Translations under genes and position numbers: made by a program
In this document: positions 33,901 through 47,300 of the stretch, in pieces
Layout of the letters: every line of letters begins with the position of its first letter
Numbering within the stretch: position 1 is the stretch's first letter
Notes under the pieces: generated by a model
Seen by the model: the letters and a program-made list of their open reading frames with translations, nothing else
What the model was told of the DNA's origin: nothing
Databases searched by the model: none
NCBI RefSeq assembly: GCF_964340395.1
Contig: NC_135558.1
Location: forward strand, 14,433,500-14,497,499
Source of the DNA: Glandiceps talaboti
Lineage: Eukaryota; Hemichordata; Enteropneusta; Spengelidae
Length of the DNA stretch: 64,000 nucleotides
Direction of reading: 5' to 3'

Positions 33901-36900
33901 AATTTTATTGAAGTGTTTGCATAATTAAAGAATAAAACCAATTGATGGTTATAACATGTATGGTAATTTTGAATTTCACATTATGATAATGTGTTTTGGA
34001 AGTAATGTGAAACATTTTCGTCTTACAGAAGACTTTCAGTTTACACCCTGTCAAGGTTCATTTCTCTTCCCTTTGCAGGAGGCAATCACTTTATATCTGG
34101 TAAAATCTTTTAATATTTCTTTAGATTTATTTATTTATTTTATTTTTTTGATTAAAATATTTAACATGCTTTGCTCACTACTGATTGCAATATGTATAGT
34201 TTCTTACCTTGACAGTCGTTAGAGTCTGTTCCATGTTCACAAAGGTAAGGCTCATCACACTCACCATCATTAGTCCACGGACAAGAATGTTCTATAGGAA
34301 ATAGGGAACATTGTGTGATTTATATTGAGTTATCATGGATAACTGATTTACATAAATTATAATATCATTTTTGTAATATCCAATATTGATATTTCGTGTT
34401 ACTGGAAGATGTACACGAAACTCCCATGATGTTTTAATGAAATGGATCTGTGTCTGTAAGTCTCACTGTCTGCATGTCTGACTGTATAAAAATTGTCTCT
34501 TAATTAATTGGCCGAGTCATATATATCAAGTGAAACGTGGTATAAATCTTTTATATGAGAAGAGAAGAAACCGATTAGGTTTAGATAATCATGCTATGAC
34601 TGTTATTAAAACACTTGCATATCGATTTGAGAAGTTAGGCAATATCTTTGGAACTATTCAAATTTCATATATAGGTTTGGGGTATGATTTTCGGTAATTA
34701 CGTAATATCTGAAGTATGCAAGCCTCAAATGTCATCTAGATTGGCATTATGATGTATGATAGCTGTTCAGAATTTTGGTTTTTAATTGCTTATAATTAAT
34801 GAACGTAAAGGCAAAAATCTAAAAATGTTCGGCCTTAACGGAAGACATGTACTTTACATCTGGTTTCATTCATTTAAATCCCTCCATACAGTCGATAGTT
34901 GCAATGTTCAAAGTTTAGAAATATTTATGTAACATTAATTTTATTCTCGAGGATCAGTATTTCATTTAATTCGTTATTCATACATGCGCCCCATTTTACT
35001 TTGTGCAAGGGGAGGGGTTTAATGAAATGATTCTGTGTCTGTACGTCTCGCTGTCTGTATGTCTGGTTCTATCATAATTGTCTATCTTTTATTTGAGAAG
35101 AGAAGAAACCGATTAGGTTTAGATAAATATGCTATGAATTTTACAGAAACACTTGATTAATTATCGACGATTTGGTAAGCAATATCTTTGGAACTATAGA
35201 AATGTCATATGTAGTTTGGTGTATACCTTGATGATAACAACGCGCATGTGTGATATAACGCTTCTTGACGTAGAATTGAGTTTGAAAGAGTTATTTCCAA
35301 AATTAACAATTTTCGTTAATGCAGTTGTTGTAATATAATACATGCATTAAATGTAAAATAAATTGTTGAATGCAATTATGATAACTCAGTACATGTGTCT
35401 TAAAAACATGATGATGTAGCTTTTAATGTTATTGAACTGTTTGCAAAATTGATGAATCAAGCCAATTAATTTTGAATTCCCCATTATGATAATGTGTTTT
35501 TGATCTAACATGAAACATTTTGTTCTTACAGAAGACATTCAGTTTATACCCTGTCAATATCCAATTTTGTTCCCTTTACAGGAAGCAATCAATTTACATT
35601 TCATAATGTGCTTTGTGTCGATTTATTTATTTGTTACATGATTAAAGTTTTTAACATACTTTGATCACTACTTATTGTAATGTGTATAGTTTTTTGTCTG
35701 GACATTCGTTGGAGTCTGTTCCAGGAGCACAAAAGGTAGGCTCATCACACACACATCATTATAAGGCCACTGGCAACTACTTTCTATAGCAAATAAAGAT
35801 CATAAGCGAACGCCATTAACCCCAACACGGACTGCTCCCCATGGGCTCTAATCTCGACAAACGATCTGTGCTGGCCCGGGCTACATGTTGTGCAGTGTTA
35901 TGATCACTTACCACAATCAGAACAATCTGTTCCCGGCTCACAAAACCCAGCAGGAACATCACACATGCCATCGTTATTCCATATGCAACTATCGCAATCG
36001 GCTCCACCTTGAGAAAATAAAAATATTCTTTGATGAATTAAAAGTGACTTGTATTCCAAGTTAGGCTTTTATGCTCTTGTCGAGTCTGACATTTGTTTGC
36101 TTCCCCTCCCTCATGCAATGTTACTATTGTAGTCTTAGACTATCTTACACTGCAGCAATTACGCTCACAGTGGACCATCTACTGAGTTTTAGAGAACTTA
36201 CTCTAATACCAATATTGTATTTCGGAGTAATTATGGAAAGTTATACCGAAATCTTATGAAAGTCAATGATCGTCGGAGCAGGTTGACCAGGGTCAGCGAA
36301 CTATGTGTACATGATCACCTGATAACAGGTCCCACGAAACGCGAGCTCGAGGCTCACTGCATTAGCAAGCCGTGCTGTTTTCATTATTTGCAATTTCCCT
36401 TTGAACTCCTGGGCATAGGCGTATGATAAATCAGTTATTACCTGATATCACCTCCTCATTCGTCGTATCACCGTTCGTGCAGTTTCCATAACGTGACACT
36501 CATCTAACAACTTGTGTCACGTTACGGAAACTGCACTCACGGTGATACGACGAACGAAGAGGTAATATCGGGGATAATAGCCTCATCATATTGTTTGTGT
36601 AGACTTAATTATTTGTTATTTGATTAAAATACGTAATATGCTTTGATCAGTACTTATTGTATGTGTATAGTTTCTTACCTGAACAGTCGTCAGAATCTGT
36701 TCCATATTCACAATACATAGGTTCATCACACATACCATCGTTGGCATAATTGCAACTATTTTCTATAGCAAATAGAGAACATTGTTTGAGTTATCAGGAC
36801 ATTTATGAGTCACATGATTAAAATGTCAAATTCCATAATTATGACTTGGTACATACACCAGCCTTATCAAAGGTGCACATGTCCCGAAGCGCTTGTTGGC

Positions 36901-37400
36901 AAAGCTTTCAGTTCTACTAAGTCATTTGCTATATCTCACGTATGTACACTTCATATTCTATAGGATATTCATCAACCATAACAAAACGCACATGTTATAT
37001 GACTTTATTGGTTTTATTATGTGATTTATGTAATTAATGATTTCGGTAATTAGGTGTTATCCTTACTAAGCAAGCCCCAAATTTCATATAGTTTGGCATT
37101 AAATAATGTATGATGGTTGTTCAGAATTTTGATTTGTAATTGGTAATAATTAATGTACGTAGAGGCTAAAATCAGAACGTTTTCGACCCTATAGGAAGGC
37201 ATGTACTTTATATCTGGTTTCAGTCATTTGTATCCCTCCATACAGTCAATAGTTGCAATATCTTAGAAATATTTATGTAACATTAATCATACATTCTCGA
37301 GGGTTCGTATTTCATTTAATTCATGAAATAAAATCGACTTAAAATATTCATAAGTGTGTCCTTTTTACTTTTTGCAAAGGGAGACGTCTGGTTGTATCAT

Positions 37401-37441
<41 letters not shown>

Positions 37442-37442
37442 T

Positions 37443-37539
<97 letters not shown>

Positions 37540-38637
37540 CTCTCCCTCTCTCTTATATGAGATTAGAAGAAATCAATTATGTTTAGGTAAATATGCTATG
37601 AATTTTACAGAAATACTTGAATAATGATCGATGATTTGATATATTTGGAACTATACAAAAGTCATATGGTTTGGGGCATACCTTGATGATAACAGAGCAC
37701 ATGTGTGCTATGACGCTTCTTGACGTAGAATTGGATTTGAAAGAGTTATTTGCAAAATTACCAATTTTCGTTAATGCAGTTGTTGTAATACAATACATAC
37801 ATTAAATGTACAATAAATTGTTGAATACAATTATGATAACGAAGTAAATGTGTCTTAAAATCCTGATGATGTAACTTTTAATTTTATTGAACAGTTTGCA
37901 TAATTAATGAATCAAGCCAATTAATGGCTATAACATGTATGGTAATTTTGAATTTCCCATTATGATAATGTGTTTTTGATCTAACCTGAATCATTTTGTT
38001 CTTACATTCAGTGTTATCTCGTATTACACTTTTATAGATTTAATCATTTGTTATTTCATTAAAGTATTTAACTTGCTTTGATCACTACTTATTGTAATGT
38101 GTATAGTTTTTTATCTGGATAGTCGTTGGAATATGTTCCAGGAGCACAGAAGGTAGGCTCATCACACACACACATCATCATCATTAGGCCACTGACAACT
38201 ATTTTCTATAGCAAATACAGAACATTGTTTGATTTATATTGAGTTATCATGCCTCTTTAATGCTATTGACGATTTTATGTCAATCATTTGATTAGAATAT
38301 CCTGCCAGTCGTACTCGCTACCAGAGGTAGATCAAATTAGCCCCCATGAGTGACATTTATGCAAGGACGTGGATATCACAGTGTGGAAATAACAATGATA
38401 GGTGGTCAACTGATTTACATAAATGATAATCTAACTTTTGTAATGTCCATTATTGATATTTCGTGTTACTGGATGATGTACACGAGATTCCCAAAGGATT
38501 ATTTGTTCCATGAATAAGTTAATGGATTTGACCAGATCTGAAGATAAAGTACTTCAGGAGGTTATGTTCCTAGAGTGTGAAGTTAAGGCTGGATTGAGAA
38601 ATTATTTAGTCATGTGACTTAAGCTATGCTGATTATC

Positions 38638-38672
<35 letters not shown>

Positions 38673-38735
38673 CAGATATACACAGAGACACAGAAACACA
38701 TATAAACACATACACACATACATACATACATACAT

Positions 38736-38777
<42 letters not shown>

Positions 38778-41700
38778 TCACAATTATATTTTTACATAGA
38801 CATATATTTGAAATGTTGTGTTTCATTGGAATTCAAATATTGAAAGTAACATACTGATAAACTATTGTCTTACACTAACTAATATACACTAAGTAAAGTA
38901 ATGCAATATACCTATTCCTGATAAAATCATTCACTGTCTGTGTTAATAAATGCTTACCACAATTGACTTCATCAGAATCGTCACCACAGTCGTCATCACC
39001 ATCACACTCGTAGTGTCCAGGAATATTACTACCATCGGCGCATATAAATGGAGGACCTGTAACACGTAAGTTTTACATTGCATCTTTAATATGGATAATG
39101 TAGGTAGAAACGCATATATGATACATGCACATATGAATGTGGTTAATCTATAATATAGTATATTTTCTAAGCTATAAATGTATAGCAAATTGACCGATAA
39201 TGTAGTAATTTTCTAACCGATAAGTTAATAAAGGAAAGTGCTAACGTATTAATGTGAGAATATGTTCCAGTCGTGATCGTTAATCGGTTGTTATGGTTAA
39301 ATTAGCCAAAATAAATGTAGTAAACGCCCCCAACCTTTAGAGTCCAGAAGAGAACTCCTACTACTTTGTTAAAGGAGAACATGTAATACAAAAACCTAAA
39401 CGGGTACATCCAACAATAGCTGGGTAGTTTAAATTTTTGAAGCAAAGGTCGTGCAGAAATCAAAGGGACCTGCATTAAATCTGACGTATGTCTATATTTC
39501 TGTTAACAGCTGAAATTTAGATCTGATCACAATACTGACAACTTTGACACTTTAACGCTATACAAGGATATACATTAACATATTGTCATCGTTCATAATG
39601 TTCTCTGATAAAAGGACTACATGGGAAATATATACAAGCAGCAAGACACGATGAAATCTGTGTTATTTGTTGCAGTATATATTATCGATCCTCAAATAGC
39701 TTTCCATGGTGCACTTTCTACAGTGTTTTTTTTAAAACTATAATATAGTAATTTTTCTATTTCGTCCGATAAGAGAGTAAAGACTAGTTCTAACTTAGGG
39801 AAGAGGTCCATTTCAAGTTGCCGGTACCGCGGGCGGTTCCCGCGGGAAACACACCTTTACCGCGGTAACAGCGGTACCGGGTTCAGCTGTCAGTAATGAG
39901 CTTGTATGTACACGGGAAACCGACGATACCGGGACCACGACATTATCTCCATAGTCTTTTGTGTGGCATGTCCTTTGATTATTCCGACAACACCTAAATT
40001 CATTGTTCATGAGAGAACAATAGATCGCAAACATGTCGCACACGATGCTATTCGGAGATGTTTTGCAGGTCCGATGATTTGTCGCATGTTTTTTTTTTCC
40101 GAATTCAGTAGACCACCGAACTCAATGGGGACATGGGTGACGTTCAGACACTGAGATTGATGTTCAAAACTGACACAACTTAAACAGGTACCGACATGAA
40201 CCCTCACGTCACAGTATCGATAAATGATTAAAATAATAATGCCCACTCGCCAAATCGTAAAATGCGAATAAAATCTGCAATTTGCAAGAAGATTTTGGAC
40301 TCAATTAGTCAAACTTGCGAGGACACTTCTGCGACACCAGAAAGTCTATAAGCAATGGCGCGGCGTGTTCATCGATACGAAAATGTGGCGATCAGATCTG
40401 TTCACACTTGTAGCTACGTCATGATTACTTCAAGGTCGGTCAGGGGTCATGTTACGTCCCCCTTGCCATGTGCGCTTGGTAAAAGGAAATGAAAACTGCC
40501 CTTATAATAAAACGTAACTGCTTTACTTTAGGTTGTACATACTTCAGAAAGGAATATCTGAAAAATCATGAGGTAACACGAGACCAAAACGTCGCGGCCA
40601 TGGCCACCCGAAGACTTTGTGTATGAAATAGTTGCACATTTCGACTGACATATTTTTGTACATGCCTTTTTTTCTACTCGCGTGTACATGTACATCATTT
40701 GTGTCTAATACTGTTTTATTGTCATAACTATTTGATTTCGGTCACACCTCTCAACTAAAGACTAATTGTTGTCACCATAGACTGGACAATTAATAAGTCG
40801 TTTACAACCTCTTACTACACTTTGATGCTTTTATAGACAAATGTGCAATATAACGTAATTCGTAGCTTTTCTTTAAAATACGAGCCAATGATAGTGTACG
40901 AAGAAAGTGTGAACGTTTCATCGGTCACGATGTATAGTAAGCATTACGGATTTCATATTCACTGTCAGAACTGTATACAATAGAAAAATGTATAAATATA
41001 ACCAGGACAAAAGACTAGTGACACTATGATACTGGTTTTTATTCACAGCATTTTTATTCATTTAATTCAAAGTCCTACCCTTTCGATGAACCCGCTCAGC
41101 ATTTGACCCACTTGCACGGAGTTATCGTATTTTTAACAAAGCCTGCTGTTCCACTATTCGATCACACTGCATGCACGGTGCGATCGAAGAATGAAAGCAG
41201 TTGCGTCTGACTTTTCGTCACAAATTGATTACATGTTCCAATAAACTTGATTCGTATGGCAATGTTTATTCTTGTCTCGAAATCGTCTGATGATTTTTAA
41301 CGTACGTCGCAGTTAACCAATTGTAACATTACTTGCAGTGAATTTATAAAACCTCTTTGTATTGACGGAAGAAACCGAGGTTCCCGCGGTTCCGACCAGA
41401 AACAACGATCTGATTAATATTCAGGTACCCCATTCACACTGAATTCATTATGCCATGTCAAGCGGTAATGAGTTTCTCATGAATATGCACGGTAACAAAG
41501 CGGTAAAACCGCCGGCGGTACGGGAGGGTTTGGATTCCCGCGGGAACCGCCTGCGGTACCGGCAACTTGAAATGGACTTCTTCCCTTATCAATGCGACAA
41601 TATGCACCAATAGTGATCATCAATCAGTTGTAAAAGTCGTGAATTGGCCAAAACAAAAATATTACCCCCCCCCCCCCCCCACCGATTCCTAATACTTCTT

Positions 41701-44317
41701 TAACGCAAGCACATGTGATATAAAACGTAACCCGGAATTTAGAAAAATAGTAAGGAAGTTATATTGACGAATTAAGCAAAGTTAATGGTGGAATCAAAGT
41801 GATCTGTATCAAATGTGCACGTATAATGATACATTTGTTCCAGTTAGATCTGATATTGAGAACGTGATGTCTTGACAGTTTAGAAGCCTAGACATTAATC
41901 AGTATGTTCCTCAATTGTGTTCTGACAAAAAGTACTACATAAGAGATATTTACAAACAGTTAGTCACTTATTGTCGATACTGCTAAATCATCTAATCATT
42001 ATCGCAAAAAAAAAGAAAGTATTCATGAGTACAAGTTAAAGCGAATACTTATTCTTCCTTCTTTCAGTTTATTAATTGCAAATATTAGGGATGCTAAACA
42101 ACTTGAATATTTAATTTTTACTAAAGGAATAACAAATCAGAATTGAAATAAAGCGGAATAATTTTGACGTAATGTCTGGTTCTTATTTTTCTTTTTCTTT
42201 TTTTCTTACTAAACTGTGAACGCTTTTCTGTTTTTTTTTCTTGGTAGATGTATTTTCTTTCTTTCTTTGAACTTGCAATAAAACAGGTTAAATTAAAGCT
42301 GCAAGCCGCATTTGCGGGGCCCAGCGGTTTGCCCAGCAGGCAGTGTTATGCTGCGTGGAGGTTGGAGTAGTCTTCCTTCTACATGCCAAATTGTAAGGTT
42401 ATCTATACACTGGTTTCAGAGAAGAACATTTTAAAAATGATTTGGAGAAAAATCCAATGTCCAAGTAGATGATGCACTCACGGTGATACGACGAACGAAG
42501 AGGTGATATCGGGTAATAGCCTCATCATATTGTTTGTGTAGACTTAATTATTTGTTATTTGATTAAAATACTTAATATGCTTTGATCATTACTTATTGTA
42601 TGTGTATAGTTTCTTACCTGAACAGTCGTCAGTATCTGTTCCATATCCACAATACGTAGGTTCATCACACATACCATCGTAGGCATACTGGCAACTATTT
42701 TCTATAGCAAATAAAGAACATTGTTTGAATTATCAGGACATTTATGAGCCACATGATTAAAATGTCAAATTCTATAATTATGATTTGGTACATACACTAG
42801 CCTTAGAAAAGGTGCACATGTCCTGAAACGCTTGTTGGTAAAGCTTTCGGTTCTACTAAGTCATTTGCTATATCTCACGTGTGTACACTTCATATTCTAT
42901 AGGATATGGTGCATTCATCAACCATAACAAAACGCATATGTTATATGACGTAAATATTACTTTATTGGTTTTAATATGTGATTTATATAATTAATGATTT
43001 GGGTAATTAGGTGTTATCCGTACTAAGCAAGCCCCAAATTTCACATAGTTTGGTATTAAATAATGTATGATGGTTGTCCAGAATTTTGATTTGTAATTGT
43101 TAATAATTAATGTACGTAGAGGCTAAAATATGAATGTTTTCGACCCTAACGGAAGGCATGTACTTTACATCTGGTTTCAGTCATTTGCATCCCTCCATAC
43201 AGTTGATAGTTGCAATGTTTTAGAGTGATTTATGTAACATTAATTTTAACCTCGAGGATTAGTATTTCATTTAATTCATGACGTATATAAGAAAATAGAA
43301 TTAAAGTATTCATCAGTGTGTCCCTTTTTACCTTTTGCAAAGGGAGGGGTCTGACTGTGTCACGATCCCCCTCTCTTTCGTTAATACAGTTGTTGTAACA
43401 CAATACATGCATTAAATGTAAAATAAATTGTTAAATACAGTTATGATAACTCAGTACACGTGTCTTAAAACATGATGATGTAGCTTTTAATTTTATTGAA
43501 CAATTTGCATAATTATGACTCAAGCCAATTAATGGCTATAACATGTATGGTAAATGTGAATTTCACATTATGATAATGTACTTTGGATCTAACATGAAAC
43601 ATTTTGTTCTTACAGAAGACATTCAGTTTATACCCTGTCAATATCCAATTTTCTTGCCTTTACTGGCAATCAGTTTATATCTCGTAATGACTCTTGTGTA
43701 GATTTATTTATTTGTTATTTGATTATAGTATTTAACATACGTAAAGTATTTAACATACACTAAGATTAGGCCACTGGCAACTATTTTCTATAGCAACTAC
43801 AGAACATTGTTTGATTTACCTCGAGTTATCATGCCTCATTAATATGCCATTGAGGATTGTATATCAATTATTTGATTAGAATATCCTACCAGTCTTAATC
43901 TCTGCCAGAGGTAGATCAAATTAGCCCCCATGGGTGACATTTATGCAAGGACATTGATATCACAGTGTGGAAATAACAATGATAGGTGGTCAACTGATTT
44001 ACATTAATGATAATCTAAATGTTTTAATATTCACTATTGATATTTCGTGTTACTGGATGATGTACATGAAATAACAATGATAGATAGTCAACTGATTTAC
44101 ATAAATAATAATCTAAATTTTGTAATATCCATTATTTATATTTCGTGTTACTTGATGATGAACACCAGATTCTCAAAGGATTATTTGTTCCATGAACATG
44201 TTAATAGATTTGACCAGATCTGAAGAGAAAGTACTTCAGGAGGTTATGTTCCTAGAGTGTGAAGTTAAGGCTGGATGGAGAAATTATTTAGTCATATGAC
44301 TTAAGCTATGCTGATTA

Positions 44318-44390
<73 letters not shown>

Positions 44391-47300
44391 TACACACACA
44401 CACACACACACACGCACATACGTACGCGCGCACACAGAGATATACACAGAGACACAAATATATATAGACACATACATGCATACATGCATGCATACATACA
44501 TACATACATACATACATACATACATACATGCATGCATGCATACATACATACATACATACATACATACATACATACATACATACATACATACATACATACA
44601 TACATACATACATACAGATAGACAGACAGACTCACAATTATATTTTTGCATAGACATATATTTGAAATGTTGTGTTTCATTGGAATTCAAATATTGAAAG
44701 TAACATACTGATAAACTATTGTCTTACACTAACTAATATACACTAAGTAAAGTAATGCAATATACCTATTCCTGATAAAAATCATTCACTGTCTGTGCTA
44801 ATAAATGCTTACCACAATTGACTTCATCAGAATCGTCACCACAGTCGTCATCACCATCACACTCGTAGTGTCCAGGAATATTACTACCATCGGCGCACAT
44901 AAATGGAGGACCTGTAACACGTAAGTTTTACATTGCATCTTTAATATGCATAATGTAGGTAGAAACGCATATATGATACATACACATATGAATGTGGTTA
45001 ATCTATAATATAGTATATTTTCTAAGCTATAAATGTATAGCAAATTGACCGATAATGTAGTAATTTTCTAACCGATAAGTTAATAAAGGAAAGTGCTAAC
45101 GTATTAATGTGAGAATATGTTCCAGTCGTGATCGTTAATCGGTTGTTATGGTTAAATTAGCCAAAATAAATGTAGTAACGCCCCCCAACCTTTAGAGTCC
45201 AGAAGAGAACTCCTACTACTTTGTTAAAGGAGAACATGTAATACAAAAACCTAAACGGGTACATCCAACAATAGCTGGGTAGTTTAAATTTCTGAAGCAA
45301 AGGTCATGCAGAAATCAAAGGGACCTGCATTAAATCTGACGTATGTCTATATTTCTGTTCACAGCTGAAATTTAGATCTGATCACAATACTGACAACTCT
45401 GACACTTTAACGCTATACAAGGATATACATTAACATATTGTCATCGTTCATAATGTTCTCTGGTAAAAGGACTACATGGGAAATATATACAAGCAGCAAG
45501 ACACGATGAAATCTGCGTTATTTGTTGCAGTATATATTATCGATCCTCAAATAGCTTTCCATAGTGCACTTTCTACAGTGTTTTTTTTAACTATAATATA
45601 GTAATTTTTCTATTTCGTCCGATAAGAGAGTAAATACTAGTTCTATTTCATCAATGCGACAATATGCACCAATAGTGATCATCAATCAGTTGTAAAAGTC
45701 GTGAATTGGCCAAAAAAAAGTATCAACAACAACCCCCCCCCCCCGATTCCTAATACTTCTTTAACGCAAGCACATGTGATATAAAACGTAACCCGGTATT
45801 TAGAAAAATAGTAAGGAAGTTATATTGACGAATTAAGCAAAGTTAATGGTGGAATCAAAGTGATCTGTATCAAATGTGCACGTATAATGATACATTTGTT
45901 CCAGTTAGATCTGATATTGAGAACGTGATGTCTTGACAGTTTAGGTGCCTAGACATTAATCAGTATGTTCCTCAATTGTGTTCTGACAAAAAGTACTACA
46001 TAAGAGATATTTACAAACAGTTAGTCACTTATTGTCGATACTTCTAAATCATCTAATCATTATCGCAAAAAAAGAGAAAGTATTCATGAGTACAAGTAAT
46101 AAAGCGAATACTTATTCTTCCTTCTTTCAATTTATAAATTGCAAATATTAGGGATGCTAAACAACTTGAATATTTAATTTTTACTAAAGGAATAACAAAT
46201 CAGAATTGAAATAATTTTGACGTAATGTCTGGTTCTTATTTTTCTTTTTCTTTTTTTCTTACTAAACTGTGAATACTTTTCTTTTTTTTTCTTGGTAGAT
46301 GTATTTTCTTTCTTTCTTTGAACTTGCAATAAAAGAGATTAAATTAAAGCTGCAAGCCGCATTTGCGGGGCCCTGCGGTTTGCCCAGCAGGCAGTGTTAT
46401 GCTGCGTGGAGGTTGGAGTAGTCTTCCTTCTACATGCCAAATTGTAAGGTTATCTATACACTGGTTTCAGAGAAGAATGATTGGAGAAAAATCCAATATC
46501 CAAGTAGATGATTCTATTTGCCAAAATGCAAGTCATTCAGTGCAGTGCTTTTGGAGAAGTTGCTTTCAACTTTTTGTAATATCCAATATGGCCACCATAG
46601 CTGTCAACCGATTGCAATGCTTTTCGCAAACTTTAAAGACATCACTTAAATGATGCTATAAGCAAAGATCACACTAAGTGGACTGCTCGTTTTGGAGAAG
46701 CCAATTTCGAGCCAATTGGACCCTTAGGTCTTGAGAAGAAATTGTTTTAAGATTTTCACGAAATCCAATATGGCGGCCAGGTCACGTGATCTGCTGAAAG
46801 ATTCTGGGTCAGTTGGACAAATAAGCATGGTCCCCGACAAGCTTTATGGGCAACCGTTTTCTAGTTGTAGCTCGGCAAAAAAAATGGCAGAAGAAGAAAG
46901 AAGAGGAAGACGAAGTAGCCAAAGACGAAAAATCCTATCAACACCAATAGGGGCCCAGGGTCATAAGCTTGGGCTCCTAATTAAAAAAATAAACTGTAAG
47001 TCACGATGAAATCGTGTGATGATAATAAAAGGCAAGTGTCTTACTGAATAACTTGATTTAGTGCAATATCTTAAGGATTTTTATGTGCATAGCTGAAGAA
47101 ACTAACCTATTCAGGGATATACCATAATGGTGGTTCAGCATTGTTGAGTCATTTAATTGATGATGAATATTACCAAATGAGTAAAATCAAGTGAATCTTG
47201 GTATATAACTTTTATATCAGAAAAGAAGAAACCGATTATATTTAGATAAATATGCTTTGAATGTTACTAAAACACTTGCATAATTATCGATTTGAGAGGT

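Larger units (their letters stand above)
31857..35024. repeat. 1.58-kb tandem duplication with one exon per copy
   Basis: Copies start at about 31845 and 33421 (TATGTCCCC...TTGTGCAAGGGGAGGG), with a third, more diverged start near 34985. Exons 12 and 11 lie at the same place in the first two copies. Dead exon 35698-35783 holds that place in the third. Confidence 0.85.

Noticed and set aside
35816-36007. Minus-strand frame reading ...[17 protein letters not shown] as a membrane protein
   Set aside because: It is the wrong frame over exon 35912-36007. The phase-1 frame gives the six-Cys NDGxCDVP repeat.
36423-36590. CRISPR-like or regulatory hairpin array
   Set aside because: The host is an animal and the structure is a single inverted repeat at the boundaries of tandem units, not spaced direct repeats.
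44301-44697. Open frames of about 130 codons on both strands
   Set aside because: Microsatellite (CA)n/(CATA)n artefacts in an intron of the mosaic gene; the same applies at 50277-50620, 38602-38826 and 37354-37586.
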